Assembly (NCBI GenBank): GCA_036504335.1 | Contig: DASXVJ010000012.1 | Coordinates: 9,067-73,066 of the forward strand | Reading direction: 5' to 3' | Source: Fen-183 sp036504335 | Lineage (GTDB): Bacteria > Acidobacteriota > Thermoanaerobaculia > UBA5066 | Length of the DNA stretch: 64,000 nt | Shown here: positions 40,326-48,545 of the stretch, piece by piece | How the letters are laid out: every line of letters begins with the position of its first letter | How positions within the stretch are numbered: position 1 is the first letter of the stretch | Notes under the pieces: model-generated | Databases searched by the model: none | Told to the model about the DNA's origin: nothing | The model's input: the letters and a program-made list of their open reading frames with translations, nothing else | Made by a program: the position numbers and the translations under genes

Positions 40326-41834
40326 TTGCTGAAGATTGCGATTCGAAGCCGGAAGGGTGGCGCGCGCGCGGACGCCTACGTCGCGTTCGCGGTCGGCGCG
40401 ACCCCGAAGGAGGCGCTCGCGGCGCTGCCCGCCGCCGTGCGCGCGAAGGCGGCCGCGGCCGCGCCGGCGCTGCCGGCGGCCGAGGGCGGCGTGTTCACGG
40501 CGCCGCTCGGAGGCTCGCCGGCCGGCCGGCTGTACGTGTTCGGAGGCGGCAAGAGCGCCGAGATCAGCGCGCGCAAGGCCCGGGCGATCCTGCGCAGCGT
40601 CGCAAAGACGCTGAACCGGAGCGGCGAGAAATCGGCGATCCTGGACTTCCCGTACACGCTCAAGCGGATGGACGCCGCCGAGACGCGCGAGTTCCTGCTG
40701 CGCGCGCTCGCGCTGGCGGACTACTCGTTCCCCGTCTACAAGACGAAGGACCGCGAGAAGCGGACCCTCGGTTCCGTGGCCGTCCAGGCGTCGGGCGCGT
40801 TCGCCGGGGCCACGGCCGCCGAGGCCCGCGACGCCGAGGCGCTCGCGAAGGTCGCCGCGTTCGTGCGGGACCTCGGGAACACGCCGTCGAACGACATGGT
40901 GCCCCGCGACTTCACCCGCCGCGTCGTCGAGGAGGCGCGCGCGCGCGGCCTGAGGGCGAGGGTCCTCGACAAGAAAGCGATCCGCCGCGAGAAGATGGGC
41001 GGCCTCCTCGCCGTGAACCGCGGCTCAGCCGAGGAGCCGCGCGTCGTCGTCCTCGAGTGGAAGGGCGGCAAGAAGGGCGACCCGCCGCTCGCGTTCGTCG
41101 GCAAGGGCGTCACGTTCGACTCGGGCGGCATCTCGATCAAGCCCGCCGAGAAGATGGGCGACATGAAGTGGGACATGATGGGTGCCGCGACCGCGATGGG
41201 GATCGTCCTCGCGGCGGCGGACCTCAGGCTGCCCGTCAACGTCGTCGGGATCGCCGCCCTGACGGAGAACCTCCCCTCCGGAACGGCCTACAAGCCGGGC
41301 GACATCGTCCGCTTCCGCAACGGCAAGACCGCCGAGATCGACAACACGGACGCCGAGGGGCGCGTCATCCTCGCGGATGCGCTCGACTACGCCGCCGACT
41401 GGAAGCCCGCCGCCATCCTCGATTTCGCGACGCTCACGGGCGCGGCGCTCGTCGCCCTCGGCCTCGAGGCCGCGATCGTGTTCACGGATCACGACGATCT
41501 CTCCCGCGCGCTGGTCTCGGCCGGCGAGCGGACGGACGAGCGCATCTGGCGCCTTCCGATGTGGGAGGAATACAAGGAGAACATCCGGTCCGACTGGGCC
41601 GACATGAAGAACACGGGCGGCCGCTTCGGCGGCTCGATCAACGGGGCGATGTTCCTCAAGGAGTTCGTCGACCCGAAGACCCCGTGGGCGCACCTCGACA
41701 TCGCGGCGACGGCGAACGTCGACCGCGAGTACGCCGGCTACCCGGTCGGCGCGACCGCGTTCGGGGTGGGCCTCGCGCTGCGCTGGATGCGGGACCGCGC
41801 CGCCGGAGCGCGCGGCGCCCGCCGGGCCCGCTAG
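40326..41834 (+). CDS. pepA: Leucyl aminopeptidase (M17)
   Basis: A 502-residue dizinc aminopeptidase. The C-terminal catalytic domain has FVGKGVTFDSGGISIKP, the metal motif EIDNTDAEGRVILADAL (about 336-352) and WDMMGAATAMG. The N-terminal 170 residues form the variable regulatory domain. I chose TTG at 40326 because AGGAGG lies 5 nt upstream. An in-frame TTG at 40296, directly after TAGACT, would add ten residues. It is followed 3 bp later by recN. Confidence 0.92.
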   Translation: MLKIAIRSRKGGARADAYVAFAVGATPKEALAALPAAVRAKAAAAAPALPAAEGGVFTAPLGGSPAGRLYVFGGGKSAEISARKARAILRSVAKTLNRSGEKSAILDFPYTLKRMDAAETREFLLRALALADYSFPVYKTKDREKRTLGSVAVQASGAFAGATAAEARDAEALAKVAAFVRDLGNTPSNDMVPRDFTRRVVEEARARGLRARVLDKKAIRREKMGGLLAVNRGSAEEPRVVVLEWKGGKKGDPPLAFVGKGVTFDSGGISIKPAEKMGDMKWDMMGAATAMGIVLAAADLRLPVNVVGIAALTENLPSGTAYKPGDIVRFRNGKTAEIDNTDAEGRVILADALDYAADWKPAAILDFATLTGAALVALGLEAAIVFTDHDDLSRALVSAGERTDERIWRLPMWEEYKENIRSDWADMKNTGGRFGGSINGAMFLKEFVDPKTPWAHLDIAATANVDREYAGYPVGATAFGVGLALRWMRDRAAGARGARRAR

Positions 41835-41837
41835 AGC

Positions 41838-43616
41838 GTGCTGACGTCCCTCCGCGTCCGCGATCTCGCCGTCCTCGAGGACGTCGAGGTCGCGTTCGGC
41901 GAGGGGCTGACGGTCCTGACGGGGGAGACCGGCGCCGGCAAGTCCCTCGTCGTGGACGCGCTGCTCCTTCTCGCGGGCGGCAGGGCCGACCCGGCGCTCG
42001 TGCGCGCGGGGGCCGAGCGCCTCGTCGTGGAGGCCGTCTTCGATTGCGACGACGCGGAGGTCCGCGCGGCTCTCGCCGAGGCCGGGCTCGTGGAAGACGG
42101 GAAGGGGTCGTTCGAGGTCGTCGTGCGCCGCGAGGTCGCCGCGGCGGGAGCTGCGGCCAAGGGCCGCCTCGTCGTGAACGGGTCCCCCGCGCCTCTCAAG
42201 GCGCTCCAGGAGGCCGCGGCGCGCCTCCTCGTCCTCTACGGCCAGGCCGAGGCGCGCGAGCTCCTCGACCCCGCCGCGCCCCGCGAGCTCCTCGACCGCT
42301 TCGCGGGGCTCGAGGAAACAGGCGCGGGCGTCGCGGCGCTCCACCGCGAGCTCGTCGCCCGCCAGCGCGACCTCGCCCGCCTCGCCGAGGCGGGCAAGGA
42401 CCGCGTCCAGCGCCTCGAGCTCCTCGAGTTCCAGATCGCGGAGATCGACAAGGTCGACCCGAAAGAGGGAGAAGACGAGGAGATTTCTTCTGAAAGGAAG
42501 AGATTGGGGAGCGTCGAGAAGACGGGCCAGCTGCTCGCGCAGGCCGTCGCGGCGCTGGAGGACGACGAGTCGGGCGCCCTTCGCGCGGCCGGCGCGGCGC
42601 GCGCCGCCCTTCTTTCCCTCGAAGAAATCTCCCCTTCGTACGCCGCACGCGCCGCGACGCTCGCGGAAGCAATCGAGAGGCTTCGGGAGGTCGGGTTCGA
42701 GACGTCCCGCGATCTCGCGCAGCTGGAAGCGGATCCCGCGCGCCTCACGTTCATTGCCGAGCGTCTCGACGCGCTCGCGAAGCTCAAGCGCAAGTACGGC
42801 GCGACGCTGGCCGAGGTGATCGAGCGCCGGGCGGCCCTCGGCAGGGAGCGCGAGGAGCTGGCCGACCTGGAAGGCGCCGTGAAGAAGGCCGAAGCCGCCG
42901 TCCAGAAAGCGTTCGCGGCCTTCCGGAAGGCGGCGCTCGAGCTCTCGCAGGGGCGCGCCGCCGCGGCGCCGAGGCTCGGCAAGGCGGTGGAAGTCCACCT
43001 CAGGGACCTCGCGCTGCAGCGGGCCTCGTTCGCCGTGGAGGTCGCGCGGAAGCCCGATCCGACGAGCGCCTTCACGGCGGGCGGCGAGAGCGTCGCCTTC
43101 GGCCCCCACGGCGTGGACACGGTGTCGTTCGCCTTCGCTCCGAATCCCGGCGAGCCGCCGCGGCCGCTCCCGAAGATCGCGTCCGGCGGCGAGCTCTCCC
43201 GCGTCCAGCTCGCCCTCGCGGCCGCGCTCGCCGAGGAGGAGTCCGGCGCCCGTTCCGGCGGCGGCGCCCGCCGCGGAGGGCCGGTCCGCACGTTCGTCTT
43301 CGATGAGGTCGACGCCGGCGTCTCGGGCGCCACCGCGGAGGCGGTCGGCCGGAAGCTGCGGGCGCTGGCGGCCCGGGAGCAGATTCTCGTCGTGACGCAC
43401 CTGCCGCAGGTCGCCGCTTCCGGCACGCACCACCTCGCCGTCGAGAAGGTGGCCGCGGCGGGCCGCACGCGCACGCGGGTGACCGCCCTGGACGCGAAGG
43501 GAAGGGTCGAGGCGGTCGCGGCCCTTCTGGCCGGCGCCTCGGTCGGCGAGCCGGCCCGCGCCCAGGCCCGGCAGCTCCTGGACGGCGCCTCCCGGGGCGT
43601 CTCGAAGGCCCGCTGA
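41838..43616 (+). CDS. recN: DNA repair protein RecN
   Basis: A 592-residue SMC-like protein in double-strand-break repair. Walker A is LTGETGAGKSLVVDALLLL (about 29-47), long coiled-coil arms fill about 150-380, the signature is KIASGGELSRVQLALA, and Walker B is FVFDEVDAGVSGATAEAVG, followed by VTHLPQVAA. Two GA-elements lie in the coiled coil (42481-42502 and 42612-42634), where length is tolerated. The start is GTG at 41838. Confidence 0.95.
   Translation: MLTSLRVRDLAVLEDVEVAFGEGLTVLTGETGAGKSLVVDALLLLAGGRADPALVRAGAERLVVEAVFDCDDAEVRAALAEAGLVEDGKGSFEVVVRREVAAAGAAAKGRLVVNGSPAPLKALQEAAARLLVLYGQAEARELLDPAAPRELLDRFAGLEETGAGVAALHRELVARQRDLARLAEAGKDRVQRLELLEFQIAEIDKVDPKEGEDEEISSERKRLGSVEKTGQLLAQAVAALEDDESGALRAAGAARAALLSLEEISPSYAARAATLAEAIERLREVGFETSRDLAQLEADPARLTFIAERLDALAKLKRKYGATLAEVIERRAALGREREELADLEGAVKKAEAAVQKAFAAFRKAALELSQGRAAAAPRLGKAVEVHLRDLALQRASFAVEVARKPDPTSAFTAGGESVAFGPHGVDTVSFAFAPNPGEPPRPLPKIASGGELSRVQLALAAALAEEESGARSGGGARRGGPVRTFVFDEVDAGVSGATAEAVGRKLRALAAREQILVVTHLPQVAASGTHHLAVEKVAAAGRTRTRVTALDAKGRVEAVAALLAGASVGEPARAQARQLLDGASRGVSKAR
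42481..42502 (+). repeat. Dispersed GATTTCTT element, copy 11
   Basis: AGATTTCTTCTGAAAGGAAG, then AG, preceded by a GAAAGAGGGAGAAGACGAGG tract, in the recN coiled coil. Confidence 0.55.
42612..42634 (-). repeat. Dispersed GATTTCTT element, copy 12
   Basis: Minus-strand reading GGGGAGATTTCTTCGAGGGA, then AAG, in recN; on the coding strand it reads SLEEIS. Confidence 0.55.
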
Positions 43617-43741
43617 GGCTGCCCACAGCCCCCGAAAACGGCCGGTCGAGAACTCTGCCCATTTTCGCGATTCGCGCCGCGTAAGTATCTGTAGAAAAGC
43701 GGCTTGGAGTATTTGACGGATTCTGTGCAAAAGCCTGTGTA

Positions 43742-43764
43742 TTGAGGCGCGAAAAAGGCCTCAA
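43742..43764 (+). other. Hairpin upstream of the carbonic anhydrase gene
   Basis: Arms TTGAGGC and GCCTCAA around a 9-base loop, inside a 240-bp intergenic region of unusually low GC. Confidence 0.35.
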
Positions 43765-43795
43765 CCCCGCAACTTCACACGGTTTTATCCGCCTC

Positions 43796-43811
43796 GCACA
43801 GAGGTCTGTGC
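43796..43811. promoter_or_regulatory. Perfect inverted repeat, candidate operator
   Basis: GCACAGA-GG-TCTGTGC; the half-site TCTGTGCA also occurs at 43722-43729. It sits 45 bp before the carbonic-anhydrase-like start; TATGGT at 43840-43845 is a possible -10. Confidence 0.45.
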
Positions 43812-43855
43812 AGTGCGCGTTTCACGGCCCTCCGTTTGGTATGGTGACCGGCGAA

Positions 43856-44368
43856 ATGGTGCTGCGAAGCTATCTCGGGATCGCCCCGAAACTCGGCGAG
43901 CGGGTCTTCATCGCGGAGACCGCCGCCGTCATCGGAGACGTCGTCCTCGGGGACGACGTCTCGATCTGGTACTCGGCCGTCGTGCGCGGCGACTGCTGCC
44001 ACATCCGCATCGGAGCGCGGTCGAACGTGCAGGACAACTGCACGCTGCACGTCACGCGCGACACGGGCCCTCTCGTGCTCGAGGAGGAGGTCACGCTCGG
44101 GCACAACGCCGTCGTGCATGCGTGCACGATCCGGCGCGGCGCCCTGATCGGCATGAACGCGACGGTTCTCGACGACGCCGACGTCGGCCGGAGCGCCCTC
44201 GTCGCGGCCGGAGCGGTGGTCCTTCCGGGCACGGTGATCCCGCCCGCGACGCTCTGGGCCGGCAGCCCCGCGAAGAGGAAACGGGACCTCACGGCCGAAG
44301 AGGTCGTCGGGCTCGAGACGTACTGGAAGAACTACCTCGTCTACAAGGCGGAGTACCTCAAGCCGTGA
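43856..44368 (+). CDS. Gamma-class carbonic anhydrase-like hexapeptide-repeat protein
   Basis: A 170-residue left-handed beta-helix protein. Hexapeptide repeats run through about 10-145, with the zinc-type histidines in the NCTLHVT and GHNAVVHACTI segments and the YrdA/CaiE-like RGD sequence VVRGDCCHIRIG. Such proteins hydrate CO2 or serve as assembly factors; activity is not assured. I chose ATG at 43856, since a TATGGT box ends 10 nt upstream; an in-frame ATG at 43841 is possible. Its stop overlaps the hisS start (GTGA). Confidence 0.88.
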   Translation: MVLRSYLGIAPKLGERVFIAETAAVIGDVVLGDDVSIWYSAVVRGDCCHIRIGARSNVQDNCTLHVTRDTGPLVLEEEVTLGHNAVVHACTIRRGALIGMNATVLDDADVGRSALVAAGAVVLPGTVIPPATLWAGSPAKRKRDLTAEEVVGLETYWKNYLVYKAEYLKP

Positions 44369-45642
44369 TCGGGAGCGTGAAGGGGACGCGGGACCTCCTC
44401 CCGCCCGAGACCCGTGTCTGGAACCGCGTCGAGGCCGTTGCGCGCGAGGTCTTCGGGCTCTACGGCTACGACGAGATCCGCACGCCCGTCCTCGAGTCGA
44501 CGGAGCTCTTCGTGCGCAGCGTCGGCGAAGGGACGGACATCGTCCACAAGGAGATGTACACGTTCACGGACCGCGGCGACCGTTCCGTGACGCTGCGGCC
44601 CGAGAACACGGCGGGCGTCGCCCGCGCGTACGTCGAGCACTCGCTCGCGCAGGCCGGGCGCCCGTGGAAGCTCTTCTACATCGGACCGCAGTTCCGGTAC
44701 GAACGGCCGCAGAAGGGGCGCTACCGCGAGTTCCGGCAGATCGGCGCGGAGGTCCTCGGGCCCGCGGACGCGGCGACCGACGCCGAAGTCCTCGTCATGC
44801 TCTTCGACTTCCTCGGGCGCCTCGGCTTCACGGGGCTCTCGGTGTCGCTCAATTCGGTCGGGACCGACGCCACGCGGCCAGCGTACGTCGAGGCCATTCG
44901 GACGTTTTTTTCTTCGAATGAGAATGTGCAGGCGCTCGGCGAAGACGACCGGCGGCGCCTCGCCGAGAACCCGCTGAGGGTCCTCGACTCGAAGGACCCG
45001 GCCGTTCAGAAACTCGTCTCGTCGCCGCAGTTCCCGCGGATGACCGATCTGCTCGCGACGCTCGATCCGGCCTCGGATGCGCACCACCGCGACCTCGTCG
45101 CGCACCTGCGCGCCGCCCATATACCTTTCGAAGAAAATCCCCTCCTCGTCCGGGGTCTCGATTACTACACCCGCACCGTCTTCGAGGTGACCGCCGCCGG
45201 CCTCGGCGCGCAGAACGCGCTCCTCGGCGGCGGGCGGTACGACAAGCTCGTCTCCGATCTCGGCGGCCCGAAGACGCCGGGAATCGGCTTTGCGATCGGC
45301 GAGGACCGGCTCGTGGACGTGCTGCCGGAGGAATTCCGGAACGCCGCCGTCGCCGCGGTCCGCGGGGTGACGCTCGTCCCGCTCGACAAGGGCGATCTCG
45401 GAGACGCGCTCGCCCTCGCGGGCGATTTGCGCCGCGCGGGGATCGCCGTGGACCTCGTGACGGCGGCCAAGGGGCCCGGCCCCGGCCTCAAGGTCGCCGA
45501 ACGCACGGGCGCCGCGTTCGCCCTTCTCCTCGGAGAGAAGGAGCGCGCCGCCGGCACCGTCGTCCTCAAAGTCCTCGCGACGCGTTCTCAGGAAGAGCTG
45601 CCGCGCGGCTCGGTCGTGGAGACGCTGCGGGCCCGTCTGTAA
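44365..45642 (+). CDS. hisS: Histidyl-tRNA synthetase
   Basis: A 425-residue class II synthetase. It has GTRDLLPPE at the start, motif 2 QFRYERPQKGRYREFRQIG (about 109-127), the histidine-specific RGLDYYTRTVFEV (about 263-275), motif 3 GIGFAIGEDRLV, and a C-terminal anticodon-binding domain. The GTG start overlaps the upstream stop. A GA-element copy reading PFEENPL lies just before the RGLDYYT motif. Confidence 0.96.
   Translation: MIGSVKGTRDLLPPETRVWNRVEAVAREVFGLYGYDEIRTPVLESTELFVRSVGEGTDIVHKEMYTFTDRGDRSVTLRPENTAGVARAYVEHSLAQAGRPWKLFYIGPQFRYERPQKGRYREFRQIGAEVLGPADAATDAEVLVMLFDFLGRLGFTGLSVSLNSVGTDATRPAYVEAIRTFFSSNENVQALGEDDRRRLAENPLRVLDSKDPAVQKLVSSPQFPRMTDLLATLDPASDAHHRDLVAHLRAAHIPFEENPLLVRGLDYYTRTVFEVTAAGLGAQNALLGGGRYDKLVSDLGGPKTPGIGFAIGEDRLVDVLPEEFRNAAVAAVRGVTLVPLDKGDLGDALALAGDLRRAGIAVDLVTAAKGPGPGLKVAERTGAAFALLLGEKERAAGTVVLKVLATRSQEELPRGSVVETLRARL
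45123..45142 (-). repeat. Dispersed GATTTCTT element, copy 13
   Basis: Minus-strand reading GGGGATTTTCTTCGAAAGGT in hisS; a weaker similar stretch lies at 44901-44926. Confidence 0.55.
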
Positions 45643-45645
45643 GAT
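45640..45645 (+). promoter_or_regulatory. Putative -10 box of aspS, leaderless geometry
   Basis: TAAGAT overlaps the hisS stop and ends 7 nt before the aspS ATG at 45653; no Shine-Dalgarno is present. Confidence 0.45.
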
Positions 45646-45652
45646 CCCGGCC

Positions 45653-47416
45653 ATGTCCGCTCTCTCGCGCACGCCCGCAGGGTCCCTGCGCCCGTCCCAC
45701 GCAGGCCAGACGGTCCGCCTGCAGGGCTGGGTCAACCGCCGCCGCGACCACGGCGAGCTCGTCTTCATCGACCTCCGCGACCGCTCCGGCCTCGCCCAGG
45801 TCGTCTTCGACGCCGAGTTCCTGCCCGACGCCGCCGTCCTCGCCCTCGCCAAGGAGCTCCGGAGCGAGTTCGTCGTCGACGTCACGGGGGACGTCAGGAC
45901 CCGCGGCGCCGACGCCGTGAACCCCGACCTCCCGACCGGAGGGATCGAGGTGCGCGCCACCGCCCTCACGATCCTGAACCGCGCCGACACGCCGCCGTTC
46001 CCGATCGAGGACGGGATCAAGGCCGCCGAGGACCTGCGGCTCAAGTACCGCTACCTCGACCTCCGCCGCCCGGAGATGACGCAGCGCTTCGTCGCGCGGA
46101 GCGCCGTCACGATGGCGATCCGCGAGGTCCTCCACGAGGAGGGTTTCCTCGACGTCGAAACGCCCATCCTCACGAAGTCGACGCCGGAGGGGGCGCGCGA
46201 CTTCCTCGTCCCGTCGCGCATCCACGAGGGCGAGTTCTACGCGCTGCCGCAGTCGCCTCAGCTCTTCAAGCAGCTCCTCATGGTGTCGGGGATGGAGCGC
46301 TACTACCAGATCGCGCGCTGCTTCCGCGACGAGGACCTGCGCGCCGACCGCCAGCTCGAGTTCACGCAGGTCGACGTCGAGATCTCGTTCCCGACGGAGG
46401 AGACCGTCTACGCCCTCATCGAAAAGGTCTTCACGCGCGTCTTCCCGAAGTGGGGGATCGCGTGCGAAGCGCCCTTCAAGCGAATGACGTACGACGAGGC
46501 CATGGAGCGCTTCGGGATCGACCGGCCGGACACGCGGTTCGGGCTCGAATTGGGGAACTTCCAGGAAATCGAAGAGAAGATTTCCTCGAAGGTTGAAAGA
46601 GTCAAGGGCCTGTGCGTTCCCGGCGGCGCCTCGTTTTCCCGCAAGCGCCTCGACGACATCGAGAAGGGGGCGCGGGCCGCGGGTGTGGACTGGTTCTTCT
46701 GGGTGAAGACCGGCGGTCCCGGCGCCTGGAATTCCAACTCCAAGAAATTCTTCGACGACGCCGCGGTCGAGCGCATGCGTGCCTCGTTCGGCGCGGGCGA
46801 AAGCGATCTCGTCTTTCTTGCCGCCGGGAAATCCAAATCGGTCTTTGATTTCCTCGGCACCCTCCGCCTCCAGATCGCCCGCGAGGAGAAGCTGATCCCC
46901 GAGGGGCGCTACGACTTCCTCTGGGTGACGGACTTCCCGCTCCTCGAGTGGCACGAGGAGGACGCGCGCTGGTACGCGACGCATCACCCGTTCACCGCGC
47001 CGCGCGAGGAGGACCTGCCGTTCCTCGAAAGCGAGCCGGGGCGCGTGAAGGCGCGCGCCTACGACGTCGTCCTGAACGGCATGGAGCTGGGCGGGGGTTC
47101 CATCCGGATCCACCGCTCCGAAGTCCAGTCGCGCATCTTCGCGCGGCTCGGCATCGGGCCGGAGGAGGCGCGCGCGAAATTCGGCTTCCTGCTCGACGCG
47201 TTCCGCTTCGGCGCGCCGCCGCACGGCGGCATCGCGCTCGGGCTCGACCGGCTGCTCATGATCCTGACGGGCTCGACGTCCATCCGCGACGTCATCGCGT
47301 TCCCCAAGACGGCCTCCGGCACCGACCTCATGACGGACTGCCCGAACCCCGTCGCGCCCGAGCAGCTCGCCGAGCTCCACATCGCGCTCGCGAAGCCGCC
47401 GAAGACTTCTGGCTGA
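45653..47416 (+). CDS. aspS: Aspartyl-tRNA synthetase (bacterial type)
   Basis: A 587-residue class II synthetase. The N-terminal OB-fold anticodon domain has GWVNRRRDHGELVFIDLRDRSG, motif 1 is near RFVARSAVTMAIREV, motif 2 is the FRDEDLRADRQLEFTQVDVE segment, a GAD insertion domain lies at about 290-410, and motif 3 is GGIALGLDRLLMILTG. Whether it also charges tRNA-Asn cannot be told here; no gatCAB is nearby. A GA-element copy lies in the GAD domain. Confidence 0.96.
   Translation: MSALSRTPAGSLRPSHAGQTVRLQGWVNRRRDHGELVFIDLRDRSGLAQVVFDAEFLPDAAVLALAKELRSEFVVDVTGDVRTRGADAVNPDLPTGGIEVRATALTILNRADTPPFPIEDGIKAAEDLRLKYRYLDLRRPEMTQRFVARSAVTMAIREVLHEEGFLDVETPILTKSTPEGARDFLVPSRIHEGEFYALPQSPQLFKQLLMVSGMERYYQIARCFRDEDLRADRQLEFTQVDVEISFPTEETVYALIEKVFTRVFPKWGIACEAPFKRMTYDEAMERFGIDRPDTRFGLELGNFQEIEEKISSKVERVKGLCVPGGASFSRKRLDDIEKGARAAGVDWFFWVKTGGPGAWNSNSKKFFDDAAVERMRASFGAGESDLVFLAAGKSKSVFDFLGTLRLQIAREEKLIPEGRYDFLWVTDFPLLEWHEEDARWYATHHPFTAPREEDLPFLESEPGRVKARAYDVVLNGMELGGGSIRIHRSEVQSRIFARLGIGPEEARAKFGFLLDAFRFGAPPHGGIALGLDRLLMILTGSTSIRDVIAFPKTASGTDLMTDCPNPVAPEQLAELHIALAKPPKTSG
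46574..46601 (+). repeat. Dispersed GATTTCTT element, copy 14
   Basis: GAGAAGATTTCCTCGAAGGT, then TGAAAGAG, in aspS; read as KISSKVER. A weaker minus-strand match follows at 46737-46753. Confidence 0.55.
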
Positions 47417-47432
47417 GAGAAGAAAAGAGAAG

Positions 47433-47461
47433 AGAAGAGTTTCTTAGAAGGTGAAGAGGGA
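47433..47461 (+). repeat. Dispersed GATTTCTT element, copy 15, carrying the aroB start codon
   Basis: AGAAGAGTTTCTTAGAAGGT, then GAAGAGGGA, preceded by a GAGAGAAGAAAAGAGAAG tract. The GTG within it at 47451 is the only usable aroB start. Confidence 0.75.
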
Positions 47462-48539
47462 ATTCTCTTTCGTCGCGGCCGGGGCCCGAACGGACGTCGT
47501 GGTCGGGGCAGGCGCCCTCGCCTCGCTCGGCGCGCTCCTGCCGTCCATCGCGCCGGGCCGCTGGTTCCTCATCACCTCTAAGAAAATCTTCAATCTCCAT
47601 GGCCGGTCGCTCTTTGCTGGAGGCGCTGAGAGGGTCCTGAGCAAAGAACCCCTCTTCGTCCCCGACGGCGAAGCCGCCAAGACGTGGTCCGTCCTCGGGC
47701 ATCTCATCGAGCAGCTCGTCCGCCGCGGCCTGCGCCGCGACGGGGGAGTCGTCTGTCTGGGCGGAGGGACCGTGGGGGACGTGGGCGGGATGGCCGCCGC
47801 GCTCGCGCTGCGCGGCGTGCCGGTCGTCCAGGCGCCGACGACGCTTCTCGCCGCCTGCGACAGCGCGCTCGGCGGCAAGACGGCCGTCGATCTCCCGCAG
47901 GGCAAGAATCTCGCCGGCGCGTTCCACGCGCCGCGCCTCGTCCTCGCCGACACCGCCGTCCTCGAGACGCTGCCCGATCGCGCGTTCCGTTCCGGCCTCG
48001 CCGAGGTCGTGAAGACGTCCTTCCTCGACGCGCGGTTCCACCGCGCGATGGCCCGGCTCGAGGGCCCGCTCGCGGCGCGCGAGAGCGCCGCCGTCGCCGA
48101 GGCCGTGTTCCGGAGCCTCCGCGTCAAGGCGGCCGTCGTGTCCGCGGACCCGTTCGAGACGACCGGCGTCCGGGCGGCGCTGAACCTCGGGCACACGGCC
48201 GGGCACGCGCTGGAGACGGCGTCGGGCCGCCGCCTGCAGCACGGCGAGGCCGTGGCGTGGGGCCTCCTCGCGGCGCTCCGGCTCTCCGTCGCGCGCGCCG
48301 GCCTCGCTCCCGCCGCCGCGGACGCCCTCGCGGCGCGCGTCCTCGCCCTCGCGCGGCCGCCCCGTCCGCGTCCCGCGGAGGTGCGCGCGGCGCCCCGGCT
48401 CCTCGGCGCGGACAAGAAAGCCGACCGGCGCGGGCTCGTCGCCGTCCTGCTCGAGCGGCCGGGCTCCGTCCGCCTCGTGCGAGCCGGCGCGGCCGAGATG
48501 GTCGCGGCTCTCGAAGGGGCCCTGGCGCGGTACAATTGA
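47451..48539 (+). CDS. aroB: 3-dehydroquinate synthase
   Basis: A 362-residue NAD- and Zn-dependent enzyme of the shikimate pathway. It has RTDVVVGAGALASLG, the NAD segment GGGTVGDVGGMAA (about 104-116), the QAPTTLLAACDSALGGKTAVD motif with GKNLAGAFHAP, and the zinc site NLGHTAGHALE (about 245-255). A TAG stop lies two codons upstream of the GTG at 47451, so the start is fixed there, inside a GA-element. A second, minus-strand copy (47571-47591) encodes TSKKIF. Only a GA-rich tract is available as a ribosome site. Confidence 0.94.
   Translation: MKREFSFVAAGARTDVVVGAGALASLGALLPSIAPGRWFLITSKKIFNLHGRSLFAGGAERVLSKEPLFVPDGEAAKTWSVLGHLIEQLVRRGLRRDGGVVCLGGGTVGDVGGMAAALALRGVPVVQAPTTLLAACDSALGGKTAVDLPQGKNLAGAFHAPRLVLADTAVLETLPDRAFRSGLAEVVKTSFLDARFHRAMARLEGPLAARESAAVAEAVFRSLRVKAAVVSADPFETTGVRAALNLGHTAGHALETASGRRLQHGEAVAWGLLAALRLSVARAGLAPAAADALAARVLALARPPRPRPAEVRAAPRLLGADKKADRRGLVAVLLERPGSVRLVRAGAAEMVAALEGALARYN
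47571..47591 (-). repeat. Dispersed GATTTCTT element, copy 16
   Basis: Minus-strand reading GAAGATTTTCTTAGAGGTGA, then T, in aroB, 110 bp from the opposite-strand copy at the start codon. Confidence 0.65.
48531..48536 (+). promoter_or_regulatory. Putative -10 box of HD-GYP gene
   Basis: TACAAT overlaps the end of aroB and ends 9 nt before the ATG at 48546. Confidence 0.4.
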
Positions 48540-48545
48540 TGCTGG

